Assembly (NCBI RefSeq): GCF_015773195.1
Contig: NZ_JADWYK010000007.1
Coordinates: forward strand, 186,001-250,000
DNA: 64,000 nucleotides
Source of the DNA: Hymenobacter guriensis
GTDB taxonomy: Bacteria; Bacteroidota; Bacteroidia; Cytophagales; Hymenobacteraceae
Reading direction: 5' to 3'
Shown here: piece by piece, positions 26,103 through 33,817 of the stretch
Layout: each line of letters opens with the position of its first letter
How positions within the stretch are numbered: the stretch's first letter is position 1
Made by a program: the position numbers and the translations under genes
Notes under the pieces: model-generated
What the model saw: only the letters and a program-made list of their open reading frames with translations
Told to the model about the DNA's origin: nothing
Database searches by the model: none

Positions 26103-26438
26103 TCAGCTGGTTTCGATGTGCGTGGCAAACACTCGGGTAAGGCGTACACCGGGCCGCTGGCTGGCCTCCTGCACTGCCGGCCATACCCGTTCCAGAAACA
26201 GCCACAGGTCGCGGCGGCGCAGGTTGCCAACGCAGAGCCTGATAACGTGCGGGGGAGCCTGGGCCTGTACCAGCACTTCGTAATCTACATCTTTGGTAAT
26301 GATGGTGAGTTGGTGTTCGGCGGCGTAGGCCCACACCTTATCATCTGGCCAGGCTGCATCCGGCACGGGCAGATAATCCGGCGTGTTCCAGAACAGAAAC
26401 CGATGCGGCAGGTTGGCATTAATCAGGTACTTTGGCAT
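26103..26438 (-). CDS. DUF5615 PIN-like protein, putative toxin
   Basis: 111 residues. The PIN-like fold shows an N-terminal acidic-free NANLPHRFLFW (the usual DxNLP Asp is Asn here), a LTIITKDVDYEVL strand with acidic residues, and PPHVIRLCVGNLRRRDL. DUF5615 proteins are VapC-like candidates for the toxin of a pair with DUF433, which lies 29 bases upstream on the same strand. The first acidic position is not Asp, so catalytic competence is open. Alternative: a non-toxic PIN relative. Confidence 0.85.
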   Translation of the reverse strand: MPKYLINANLPHRFLFWNTPDYLPVPDAAWPDDKVWAYAAEHQLTIITKDVDYEVLVQAQAPPHVIRLCVGNLRRRDLWLFLERVWPAVQEASQRPGVRLTRVFATHIETS

Positions 26439-26467
26439 ACGGCAGCGCAGGCAGTATCACACCCGAA

Positions 26468-26701
26468 TCAAGCCGCAAACGACGTGAAATGCTGCCGCGC
26501 CAGGTTCTCGGAAGCGAAACGCAGGCACGCCTGAATGTCGGCCATTTCCAGAAACGGGTAGCTTTCCAGCACGTCTTCGGCTGTGTCGCCGGCGGCCAGA
26601 AACTCCAGAACCGTCTGCACCGTCAGGCGCAGTCCCCGGATGGTGGGCTTGCCCCCGCACAAATTGGGGTCAAGCGTGATACGGTCGTGAATGTATTGCA
26701 T
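26468..26701 (-). CDS. DUF433 protein, putative antitoxin
   Basis: 77 residues with the DUF433 signature IHDRITLDPNLCGGKPTIRGLRLTV followed by a helical segment with DTAEDVLESYPFLEMADIQACL. It precedes the DUF5615 gene, the usual antitoxin-toxin order; DUF433 proteins are DNA-binding and neutralise the PIN partner in studied systems of this kind. The spacing of 29 bases favours one transcript. Confidence 0.87.
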   Translation of the reverse strand: MQYIHDRITLDPNLCGGKPTIRGLRLTVQTVLEFLAAGDTAEDVLESYPFLEMADIQACLRFASENLARQHFTSFAA

Positions 26702-26735
26702 AAGTAAGTAGGGAGCAGATCCTCAGGCAAGATAC

Positions 26736-26773
26736 AAAAACGCCCCGCGCCGCAGAAACTACGGCACGGGGCG
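26736..26773 (-). terminator. Terminator after glyS
   Basis: Stem cgccccgcgccg / cggcacggggcg (one mismatch), with a T tract on the minus strand (26736-26740), 29 bases past the glyS stop. Confidence 0.8.
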
Positions 26774-26801
26774 CGGTGGCTGTTGAGATTGGCAGAAGAA
26801 C

Positions 26802-28313
26802 TTACAGTTGCTCGAAGATGCGCGAGAAGCTCACGGCATGGCCGATGTAGCCATGCAGCTCGCTGATAGGCATGCGGGTTTGCTCGCGGGAGTCGCGGTG
26901 GCGCACCGTTACGGTGTTGTCTTCCAGCGTCTGGTGGTCAACGGCAATGCAGAAGGGCGTACCGATGAGGTCCTGGCGGGTGTAGCGCTTGCCGATGGCG
27001 TCTTTTTCCTCCACAATAACGCGGAAGTCGTGGCGCAGGGCCTGGTAGATTTCGTTTGCTTTCTCGGGCAGGCCGTCTTTCTTCACCAGCGGGAAGATGG
27101 CGGCTTTCACCGGGGCTACGGCCGGGTGCAGGCGCAGCAGCTTGCGGGTTTTGGTTTTTTGCTCCTCCCCTTCGCCTTCCGTAATGGTTTCTTCCTGGAA
27201 CGCCTGGCAGAGCGTAGCCAGGAACAGGCGGTCGGCGCCCACCGAGGTTTCTACCACGAAGGGCACGTAGTTGCCGTAGGGCTTGCCGGTTTCGGGGTTG
27301 ATGTCGTTGTCGAAGTAGTTCTGCTTTTTGCGGCTCAGGGCTTGGTGTTGGGTTAGGTCGAAGTCGGAGCGGGAGTGGATGCCCTCAATTTCCTTGAAGC
27401 CGAAGGGGAATTCGTACTCGATATCGACGGCAGCCTTGGCGTAGTGCGCCAGCTTGTCGTGGTCGTGAAAGCGAAGCTTGGCGGCGGGCAGGCCCAGGGC
27501 CTCGTGCCAGCGGCGGCGCGTTTCCTTCCAGTGCTGGTACCACTCGCCCTCGGTGCCAGGGCGCACAAAGAACTGCATTTCCATCTGCTCGAACTCCCGC
27601 ATGCGGAAGATGAACTGACGGGCTACAATTTCGTTGCGGAAGGCCTTGCCGATCTGGGCAATGCCAAACGGCACCTGCTGCCGCGCCGACTTCTGCACGT
27701 TCAGGAAGTTCACGAAAATGCCCTGGGCCGTTTCGGGCCGCAGGTAGATCTGGCTAGAGCCCTCGGCCACGGCCCCCACCTGCGTGGAGAACATCAGGTT
27801 GAACTGGCGCACATCGGTCCAGTTGCCGGTTTTGCTGATGGGGCATAGGATTTTCTCGTCAATGATGAGCTGCTTCACGCCGGCCAGATCCTCGATGGTG
27901 AGCAGGCGGCCCATTTCGGCCAGCAGGGTTTCGGCCCGGGCTATTTCGCCATTCTTCTCGTACTCAGCAGCTTTTTCTTCGAGCAGCACGTCGGCGCGGT
28001 AGCGCTTCTTGCTGTCGAGGTTGTCAATCATGGGGTCCGAAAAGCCGTCGACGTGGCCGGAGGCTTTCCAGGTGAGCGGGTGCATGAAGATGGCCGCGTC
28101 GATACCCACCACATTCTGGTTGAGCTGGGTCATGGCCTTCCACCAGAGCTGCTTGAGGTTGTTTTTCAGCTCCACGCCGTTGGGGCCGTAGTCGTACACG
28201 GCGGCCAGGCCGTCGTAGATTTCCGAGGAAGGGAATACGAAGCCGTATTCCTTGGCGTGCGACACGATTTCGGCAAGCGTGCCTTCGGTGGTAGTTTGCG
28301 CGGGGTTGCTCAT
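26802..28313 (-). CDS. glyS: Glycyl-tRNA synthetase, dimeric (alpha2) type
   Basis: Charges tRNA-Gly; class II. 503 residues from the ATG at 28313 (MSNPAQTTTEGTL). Motif 2 is visible in KAFRNEIVARQFIFRMREFEQ, motif 3 lies in the SVGADRLFLATL segment, and an anticodon-binding C-terminal domain follows. The single-chain alpha2 enzyme is the type used by Bacteroidota, archaea and eukaryotes, unlike the alpha2beta2 form of Proteobacteria. A short-repeat region (units like agtgcgtagtgc at 28327-28345 and its inverse near 28399-28410) lies between its ATG and its promoter-like element. Confidence 0.96.
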   Translation of the reverse strand: MSNPAQTTTEGTLAEIVSHAKEYGFVFPSSEIYDGLAAVYDYGPNGVELKNNLKQLWWKAMTQLNQNVVGIDAAIFMHPLTWKASGHVDGFSDPMIDNLDSKKRYRADVLLEEKAAEYEKNGEIARAETLLAEMGRLLTIEDLAGVKQLIIDEKILCPISKTGNWTDVRQFNLMFSTQVGAVAEGSSQIYLRPETAQGIFVNFLNVQKSARQQVPFGIAQIGKAFRNEIVARQFIFRMREFEQMEMQFFVRPGTEGEWYQHWKETRRRWHEALGLPAAKLRFHDHDKLAHYAKAAVDIEYEFPFGFKEIEGIHSRSDFDLTQHQALSRKKQNYFDNDINPETGKPYGNYVPFVVETSVGADRLFLATLCQAFQEETITEGEGEEQKTKTRKLLRLHPAVAPVKAAIFPLVKKDGLPEKANEIYQALRHDFRVIVEEKDAIGKRYTRQDLIGTPFCIAVDHQTLEDNTVTVRHRDSREQTRMPISELHGYIGHAVSFSRIFEQL

Positions 28314-28438
28314 GGTTGTAGTTGATAGTGCGTAGTGCCCAGTGCTCAGGAGCTGACGCGGGGCCGGCGCGGTATTGCCCTCTACGGCAAACTGCCTCCT
28401 ACGCACTACGCTCCAGGCCCCAGGCACTGTATGAAAGG

Positions 28439-28446
28439 CAAAAGTA
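28439..28446 (-). promoter_or_regulatory. Candidate -7 element for glyS
   Basis: TACTTTTG on the minus strand, 125 bases before the glyS ATG. The 125-base leader holds imperfect inverted agtgcgtagtgc units. Confidence 0.4.
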
Positions 28447-28550
28447 GTGCTTCCGGGGCTTGCGCCTTCAGGAAACTCAACTTGTTGAATATTCCTGCGT
28501 TTAGCGCCTCAGCTTGCTGCGCCAGCCAAGTGCGTAACAATTTCATAATC

Positions 28551-28580
28551 TTGCGCCCTTTCCTGCCCAACCTACCTTTG
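28551..28580 (+). promoter_or_regulatory. Promoter of the PiT phosphate transporter gene
   Basis: TTG (28551-28553), exactly 19 bases, then TACCTTTG (28573-28580). This matches the Flavobacterium/Bacteroides housekeeping promoter (TTG-N17-23-TAnnTTTG), 36 bases before the ATG. It is the clearest promoter in the window. Confidence 0.7.
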
Positions 28581-28616
28581 ATTGTTGAAAACTGATTACC
28601 CACCAACTCCCTTTTT

Positions 28617-30017
28617 ATGTTTGGCTTAGAGCCTCATGTGCTGGTGCTGCTGCTGCTTTGTCTGGTAGCGGCCTGCGCGTTTGAATTCGTAAATGGCTTC
28701 CACGACACGGCCAACGCCGTGGCTACGGTCATTTACACCAATACCCTGCGCCCCTGGGTGGCTGTTATCTGGTCGGCTTTCTGGAACTTCATCGGGGTAC
28801 TCACCGGCGGTATCGGCGTGGCCATGGGCATCGTGTACCTGCTGCCCGTGGAAAGCCTCGTCGACCAGAACATCTACCACGGCATAGCCATGGTGGGCGC
28901 CCTCATTCTGGCGGCTATTATCTGGAACGTGGGCACCTGGTACTATGGCATTCCGGCCTCGTCCTCGCACGCGCTTATCGGCTCTATCCTGGGCGTAGGA
29001 ATTGCTTTCTCGCTGCTGCCCGACTCGGGTGGGGCGGCCGTGAACTGGAGCAAGGCTTCCGAGACGGGCGTTGCCCTGCTGGTAGGCCCGCTGTTTGGCT
29101 TCACGCTCACCATCCTGCTGATGTTCGTGCTTAAGCGCTTCGTGCGCAACAAGGCCATTTTCAAGGAGCCGCACAAGCGCAAGCCCCCACCCCTCTGGAT
29201 CCGGCTGATTCTGGTAGCTACGTGTACACTGGTAAGCTACTTCCACGGCTCCAACGACGGCCAAAAAGGCGTAGGGCTGGTCATGCTGATTCTGATTGGC
29301 ATTGTGCCTACCTTTTTCGCCCTCGACAATGCCAAGAACCCGCTGGACATGCGGGTCTCGCTGGCTCAGGTAGAAATGGTGGTGAATAAGATTAACCCCG
29401 AGGAGCTTTCGGCCAAGGATAAGGCCGATCTGGTGCTGGTGAAGCAGCAGACCGCTGCGCTGGACCAAATTTTTGCCGGCCGCACCGACGTCAACAAGCT
29501 GCCGCAGTCCGAGCGTTTTCAGATCCGCAAGGCCATCCTGCTCACCTACAGCCGCGCCAAGAACATCATGGCCAGCGAAAAAGTAAGCCTGAGCACGGCC
29601 GACCGCAAAACCTACGACGACGCCATTACCAACATGCGCTCCTTCACCGACTATGCTCCCTGGTGGGTGCTGTTGATGGTGTCGTTGTCGCTGGGCGTGG
29701 GCACGATGGTAGGCTGGCAGCGCATCGTGAAAACCATCGGCGAGCGTATCGGCAAAGAGCACCTGACGTACGCGCAGGGTGCTTCCTCAGAGCTCGTAGC
29801 TGCCATCATGATTGGGGCTTCCACCTGGGCGCATTTGCCGGCTTCTACCACGCACGTACTGTCGTCGGCCATTGCGGGCTCCATGGTAGCCAACCGTGGC
29901 ATCAAGAACCTAAACCCCCAGATGGTGCGCAATATTGCTATGGCGTGGGTGCTCACGCTGCCCGTTACCATGTTCCTGTCGGGAGGGTTATTCCTGCTGT
30001 TCCGGGCCCTGATCTAA
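28617..30017 (+). CDS. Inorganic phosphate transporter, PiT family
   Basis: 466 residues, about ten membrane helices. It carries both PiT half-repeats with their Gly-Asn/Asp signatures: FVNGFHDTANAVATVI (near residue 25) and SYFHGSNDGQKGVGLV (near residue 205). Symport of phosphate with a cation is the family role. A soluble central domain of about 90 residues (residues 250-345, Lys/Asp-rich) splits the halves, typical of long Bacteroidota PiT proteins. No PhoU/DUF47 partner adjoins it. Monocistronic between a strong promoter and a strong terminator. Confidence 0.93.
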   Translation: MFGLEPHVLVLLLLCLVAACAFEFVNGFHDTANAVATVIYTNTLRPWVAVIWSAFWNFIGVLTGGIGVAMGIVYLLPVESLVDQNIYHGIAMVGALILAAIIWNVGTWYYGIPASSSHALIGSILGVGIAFSLLPDSGGAAVNWSKASETGVALLVGPLFGFTLTILLMFVLKRFVRNKAIFKEPHKRKPPPLWIRLILVATCTLVSYFHGSNDGQKGVGLVMLILIGIVPTFFALDNAKNPLDMRVSLAQVEMVVNKINPEELSAKDKADLVLVKQQTAALDQIFAGRTDVNKLPQSERFQIRKAILLTYSRAKNIMASEKVSLSTADRKTYDDAITNMRSFTDYAPWWVLLMVSLSLGVGTMVGWQRIVKTIGERIGKEHLTYAQGASSELVAAIMIGASTWAHLPASTTHVLSSAIAGSMVANRGIKNLNPQMVRNIAMAWVLTLPVTMFLSGGLFLLFRALI

Positions 30018-30051
30018 GCGGCTTGCTTTTCAGCTAATCTTGGTTATACAC

Positions 30052-30082
30052 AAAAAAGCCACCCGATTGGGTGGCTTTTTTT
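30052..30082 (+). terminator. Terminator of the phosphate transporter gene
   Basis: Stem aaaaaagccaccc / gggtggctttttt with a four-base loop, then further T residues, 34 bases after the stop. Confidence 0.85.
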
Positions 30083-30098
30083 ATGGATGAGCTTTGAA

Positions 30099-30231
30099 GT
30101 GGATAACTTTTGGATTATGTGAGGCATTGCTCCATGCTTAGCGCAAAGTCTCCATAAAACCGGGCGAAACCAACGGGTTATGAATTACTTATCCACTTAT
30201 CAACAGCAAAAACCGGCTATTTTGTGGATAA
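30099..30231. other. DnaA-box cluster, left group
   Basis: The gap 30018-30237 contains TTATCCACA in exact form at 30223-30231 (minus), TTATCCACT at 30099-30107 (minus) and 30189-30197 (plus), and TTATCAACA at 30197-30205. This is the left half of the replication-origin candidate. Confidence 0.7.
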
Positions 30232-30237
30232 CTCAGT

Positions 30238-30711
30238 TTAGGCTGGCCACTGCACTTCTAGGTCTTCGTTGATAAACACCCCGAAGTTGATGAATTGCAG
30301 CTCGCCTTCATCAAAGTAAAGGTCAATCATTTCCTTTTCGTAGGACAGGCGAACTTCACCGGTTTCCATGGTTTCCTTCTCGCTGGCCGTGTGGCCGTGC
30401 TGGCTCATCAGGTCTTCAATCTGCTCCACGCTGCGACCATGAATGGACTCGCCGTAGAGGCGCATACCGGGGTGGTCGGTTTCGATACAGCTCAGGCGGT
30501 AGTCGTCTTCGCGGTCGAAGTACAGAGAGTAGCCTTCGTCGAGGTAGTTCCAGGCCTGGTGCTCAAACTCATCCTCATCGTCCGACTCTTCGATTTCCTC
30601 GGGCTCCCCCATCAGGGTGCGCACCTGGTCCTGGCTGGCGCCGAACTTGAGCGGGCCCATGCCTTGGCCCAGGACGATTTCGTTTTCTTCGATGCTATTC
30701 GGAGTGCTCAT
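30238..30711 (-). CDS. Acidic hypothetical protein between the DnaA-box clusters
   Basis: 157 residues from the ATG at 30711 (MSTPNSIEENEIVLG). Very acidic. An N-terminal LGQGMGPLKFGASQDQVRTLMGEPEE segment recalls the start of BamE/SmpA-like or DUF3192-like folds, where a similar motif begins a small alpha/beta domain. The rest is beta-rich (FVNFGVFIN-like strands). No catalytic pattern. I cannot name the family. A CAAAGGTA (-7) element lies 30 bases upstream. Confidence 0.68.
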   Translation of the reverse strand: MSTPNSIEENEIVLGQGMGPLKFGASQDQVRTLMGEPEEIEESDDEDEFEHQAWNYLDEGYSLYFDREDDYRLSCIETDHPGMRLYGESIHGRSVEQIEDLMSQHGHTASEKETMETGEVRLSYEKEMIDLYFDEGELQFINFGVFINEDLEVQWPA

Positions 30712-30740
30712 TGGCGAAGTGGAATTAGGGTTGGTGCCCG

Positions 30741-30748
30741 CAAAGGTA
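30741..30748 (-). promoter_or_regulatory. Candidate -7 element for the acidic hypothetical gene
   Basis: TACCTTTG on the minus strand, 30 bases before the ATG at 30711, which supports that start over the longer frame. Confidence 0.45.
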
Positions 30749-30844
30749 GGCTGATTGTTGAACGGCTGGATGAGAGGAGGGTTATAGGGTGTTGCAGTAG
30801 CAAGCACTTCATTTCGCTGCTTACCATGCTCCACCTATGCCAGC

Positions 30845-31336
30845 TCACTTCCCATAGCGGGCTTCGAATGCGGCCTTCTGACGCACGTACTCGGGGTGCT
30901 GCCGGGCCTCGTCCCACTTTTGCTTGAAGATGCGCGCAGCGGCCGCCTTTTCGGGGTCCTCGGGCGCACGGGGCAGCTCAGCCCGCCCGTGGGCGCCGCT
31001 CTGGCCTTTCTTATCGTCCGGCACAGGGCCGTCGTATTTCTTGCCGCCGCGGTGGTTGGCGTAGCGCCGGGCCCGGGTGTACCCCATCTGCAGAAACTTG
31101 CGAGCCATATCGGCTCCTACGAAATCGTCCTGACGCAGATACGCCTCAAACAGCGCGTATATCTGCTCCGACGACTCCAGCGCTACCTCCGGGGTGCGAA
31201 AGCGCCAGTGCGGCAGAATCTCGCTTTTGTAGGGCTCTACCAGCAGCACGCCCTGCTCACCCTTGCCTACCCGGTACAGCTCGGGCTGCTCCCGCAGGTT
31301 GAGGTGCTTGAAATCCTGATCGTAGTTGAACGGCAT
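30845..31336 (-). CDS. DUF4385 protein
   Basis: 163 residues matching DUF4385: YELYRVGKGEQGVLLVEPY-like N-terminus, EILPHWRFRTPEVA, DDFVGADMARKFLQMGYTRARRYANH. The family is of unknown function and widespread in bacteria and phage. The C-terminal 50 residues are charged and less conserved. Its start (31336) lies 100 bases from the AT-rich stretch of the origin candidate. Confidence 0.85.
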   Translation of the reverse strand: MPFNYDQDFKHLNLREQPELYRVGKGEQGVLLVEPYKSEILPHWRFRTPEVALESSEQIYALFEAYLRQDDFVGADMARKFLQMGYTRARRYANHRGGKKYDGPVPDDKKGQSGAHGRAELPRAPEDPEKAAAARIFKQKWDEARQHPEYVRQKAAFEARYGK

Positions 31337-31439
31337 ACCCGGCTATACTTCAGTTGCCAGTCGGGTGTTGCCCGTTTCCAATTGCCGGTTTTCAGGTAGC
31401 TCTTACTTGAACATGGGCAGCTGGCAGCTGACAACCAAA

Positions 31440-31985
31440 AAATTGAAAACGAACTTGAGTTATCCACTCAGTTAATAACTTTTTAAAAGTCTTTTTTAAA
31501 TCTCTTTTTTAATCCCCCATCGTTAGGGGTGTGTATAAGTGGATAAGAACCAGATGTTGTCCACACGCGGAAAACTTGTGGACAAGGCTGGGGTTATACA
31601 CCCCTAATCCACATCAATTGTGGATTATAAAATGCTGATAGAAAAACAACTACCGAAGAAATCAACAATCCACAGGCTTATCCACGAATCCACAATTCAC
31701 ATAAATTCTCGATGTGGACAGCGTCGGAAAGCGGGGGAAGTTGTCCACCCTTATCCACCAAGTGGTGGACGCGAAAACCAGCTGCCAGCGGCGGCACATC
31801 CGCAAAAAAACTTTTCCTCAACTTCTCCACGCATTATCCCCAGGTTACGCCGGTATTATCCACAGGTAAAGCCGCTCCCTCAACCACTGGTGGATAACCC
31901 TGTGGAATACCATTTGACTTGCTGGTAGAAACCGCTTCAGAAAGCCCGAAATGCGGTTTTGGCTGTGGATAAGTAACCTATAAAC
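31440..31985. other. oriC: Candidate chromosomal replication origin (oriC)
   Basis: A 746-base gene-free gap dense in DnaA boxes. Exact TTATCCACA: 31856-31864 (plus) and 31964-31972 (minus). TTATACACA: 31530-31538 (minus). One-mismatch boxes: 31460-31468, 31538-31546, 31557-31565, 31577-31585, 31605-31613, 31619-31627, 31679-31687, 31751-31759, 31834-31842 and 31889-31897. At 31470-31520 there is a run of A/T (unwinding element candidate). mnmG lies 3.3 kb to the right. I see no other gene here; the remaining 31337-31440 is unique sequence. Confidence 0.8.
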
Positions 31986-32025
31986 AGCCGTCTATATAGG
32001 CTGCGGGCCTTGAACCACCCAGCAA

Positions 32026-32056
32026 TAAAAAGCCCTCGACCGGAAAGGCCGAGGGC
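32026..32056 (-). terminator. Terminator of the Ig-like lipoprotein gene
   Basis: Stem gccctcg/cgagggc with a T tract on the minus strand (32027-32031), 27 bases beyond the stop. Confidence 0.7.
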
Positions 32057-32082
32057 AAAGGCTACGCTGGCAAAATGTCCAG

Positions 32083-33696
32083 CTAGAAGGCCACCTGAAT
32101 GTCTTCCTCTTCCCAGTTGGCGCGCACCTGAAACTCGCGCTGGAGGTTGAAAACCGGCTCCGGCAGCCGGCGCAGGTTTGGATCGGGCCCTTGCCAGCGG
32201 CCGTCGGCATTGGTATCGATGAAGACACGGATGTGGTAGGTGCCGGGCGCCAGATTGTCGAAACGGAAGGTACGGGGCGAGTCGAGGGTGCGCACCAGCT
32301 GGTGCTTGTCGTCGAGCAGCTGCAGCTCGAAGCGCTTGGCCGTGGTTTGCACGCGCCCGGCCAGCGTACCCGAGGGCGACTGATCGGTGGGCGTGAAGCG
32401 CAGCGGCTTCAGTCCCAGGCTGCGCCCGGATATGGCCGTCACTACTGTGCTGTCGAGTTGCAGGCTGATGGATTTGTTGGCTTTGCTGTTCAGCTTTACC
32501 GTGAGCAGGGTGCGGTCGGGGCTGAGGGTAGCGTCGGCGGGCAGGCGTAGGGGGCGGCGCCTGGTGGAGTCTTCCACCAATACACCAATGGGCTGATCAG
32601 GCACCAGACGCAGGGGCTCGGTGAACTGAACAGCTACCAGGCCCTGGCGGTATACTTCCTTACTGCTGCCCACCAGCTGCCAAGCGGGGGGCCGGCGGGT
32701 GGGCGTGGTACCCGTAAACTTCACGTTCAGGGTGTCGCGGCCGGAATTGCCGGCGCTGTCGGTGGAGGCCAGCAGGTAGCGGCCTTCCGGGAGCTGGGTT
32801 GATTTGTACAACGCCACCGAGCGGCCTCGGTCGATAAGCTGCAGAGCTTCGTTGGGCGAGGTAGTGGCGGCACCGAGGGGGCTAATGACCGCGCTATGCA
32901 GACCTTCGTTGTAGCCCACCACAAAGCGCAGCGGGTCCGATTTCTGGGACGTTACCAGGGCCCGACGGGCATCGGGGCGCGTGAGCTGGAGCTGCACGGA
33001 GTCGGTGCCCGGCTTGATCGTAATGGGTTCGGGCAGGTAGCCGATTTTCTCACCTTCCTCGTAGCGGCTGCTTTGGTTTTTATCGGCCAGGGCAAACAGG
33101 CGGTAACGTCCTTCGCGCAGGTTGCGCAGCTGGTAGCGGCCACCCTTATCGGTGCGGGCAAGGTAGTAGGGCCGGCCGCGGCGCACGTTGGCCGTATCGG
33201 TTTCGGGGTACAGCACCACCGAAACGTCGGCCGAGGGCTGGGAGGAAAGCAGATCCACCACGCGGCCCTGCACCGCCCCCGAATCGAGGACCGCGCCGGT
33301 GCTGAAGCTCACGGACACGTCGCGGGCGGGGGTGTTTTCCGTAATGTCGGTAATGGCGTCGCGGAAGTTGAAGGAGTAGGTCGTGTTCGGCTCGAAGGGC
33401 TTATCGAAATCCAGCGTCACGGTGTTCTTGCCTTCCCGCACAGTGTACTTGTTGTCGTCGGCGAGCAGGGGCGCCACCAGCAGGTTTTTGCTGAGGTCCT
33501 TCACCTGCACGGGCTCCGAAAACTCCAGCACCACGGAGCGGTTGCGCACGTTTACGGCGCGGTCGGCCGGTATGCTGCTTACAAGCTTGGGCGCTACGGT
33601 GTCGCGGGCCCCGCCTTCGGGCGTAGCAATGGTAGCACAGCCACCCCCGGCAGCACCCACAAGAACAAGCAACGGCAACGCAAAACGAGCAGACAT
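32083..33696 (-). CDS. Lipoprotein with N-terminal bacterial Ig-like (Big_5) domain
   Basis: 537 residues from the ATG at 33696 (MSARFALPLLVLVG). A lipobox-like AAGGGC gives a lipidated Cys near residue 20. Then a Big_5 domain: VAPKLVSSIPADRAVNVRNR, VVLEFSEPVQV and later FEPNTTYSFNFRDAITDITEN. A carboxypeptidase-regulatory-like strand block (GGRYQLRNLREGRYRLFA) follows, and a similar block at the end (NLAPGTYHIRVFIDTNADGRWQG). Probably on the outer leaflet or periplasmic face of the outer membrane. Ligand unknown; such proteins are common in Bacteroidota. Confidence 0.88.
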   Translation of the reverse strand: MSARFALPLLVLVGAAGGGCATIATPEGGARDTVAPKLVSSIPADRAVNVRNRSVVLEFSEPVQVKDLSKNLLVAPLLADDNKYTVREGKNTVTLDFDKPFEPNTTYSFNFRDAITDITENTPARDVSVSFSTGAVLDSGAVQGRVVDLLSSQPSADVSVVLYPETDTANVRRGRPYYLARTDKGGRYQLRNLREGRYRLFALADKNQSSRYEEGEKIGYLPEPITIKPGTDSVQLQLTRPDARRALVTSQKSDPLRFVVGYNEGLHSAVISPLGAATTSPNEALQLIDRGRSVALYKSTQLPEGRYLLASTDSAGNSGRDTLNVKFTGTTPTRRPPAWQLVGSSKEVYRQGLVAVQFTEPLRLVPDQPIGVLVEDSTRRRPLRLPADATLSPDRTLLTVKLNSKANKSISLQLDSTVVTAISGRSLGLKPLRFTPTDQSPSGTLAGRVQTTAKRFELQLLDDKHQLVRTLDSPRTFRFDNLAPGTYHIRVFIDTNADGRWQGPDPNLRRLPEPVFNLQREFQVRANWEEEDIQVAF

Positions 33697-33741
33697 CAGC
33701 AGCACTACAAACGTGAAAAGCGGAAAACGGCCACCGCCGCC

Positions 33742-33749
33742 CAAAAGTA
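33742..33749 (-). promoter_or_regulatory. Candidate -7 element for the Ig-like lipoprotein
   Basis: TACTTTTG on the minus strand, 46 bases before the ATG at 33696. Confidence 0.4.
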
Positions 33750-33817
33750 CGCAGGGCCAGCTTCTGCCAGCCCCACGGTAAATTCTGCTGCCGAAGCCGA
33801 ACAGCCTCCCTCCTCCC

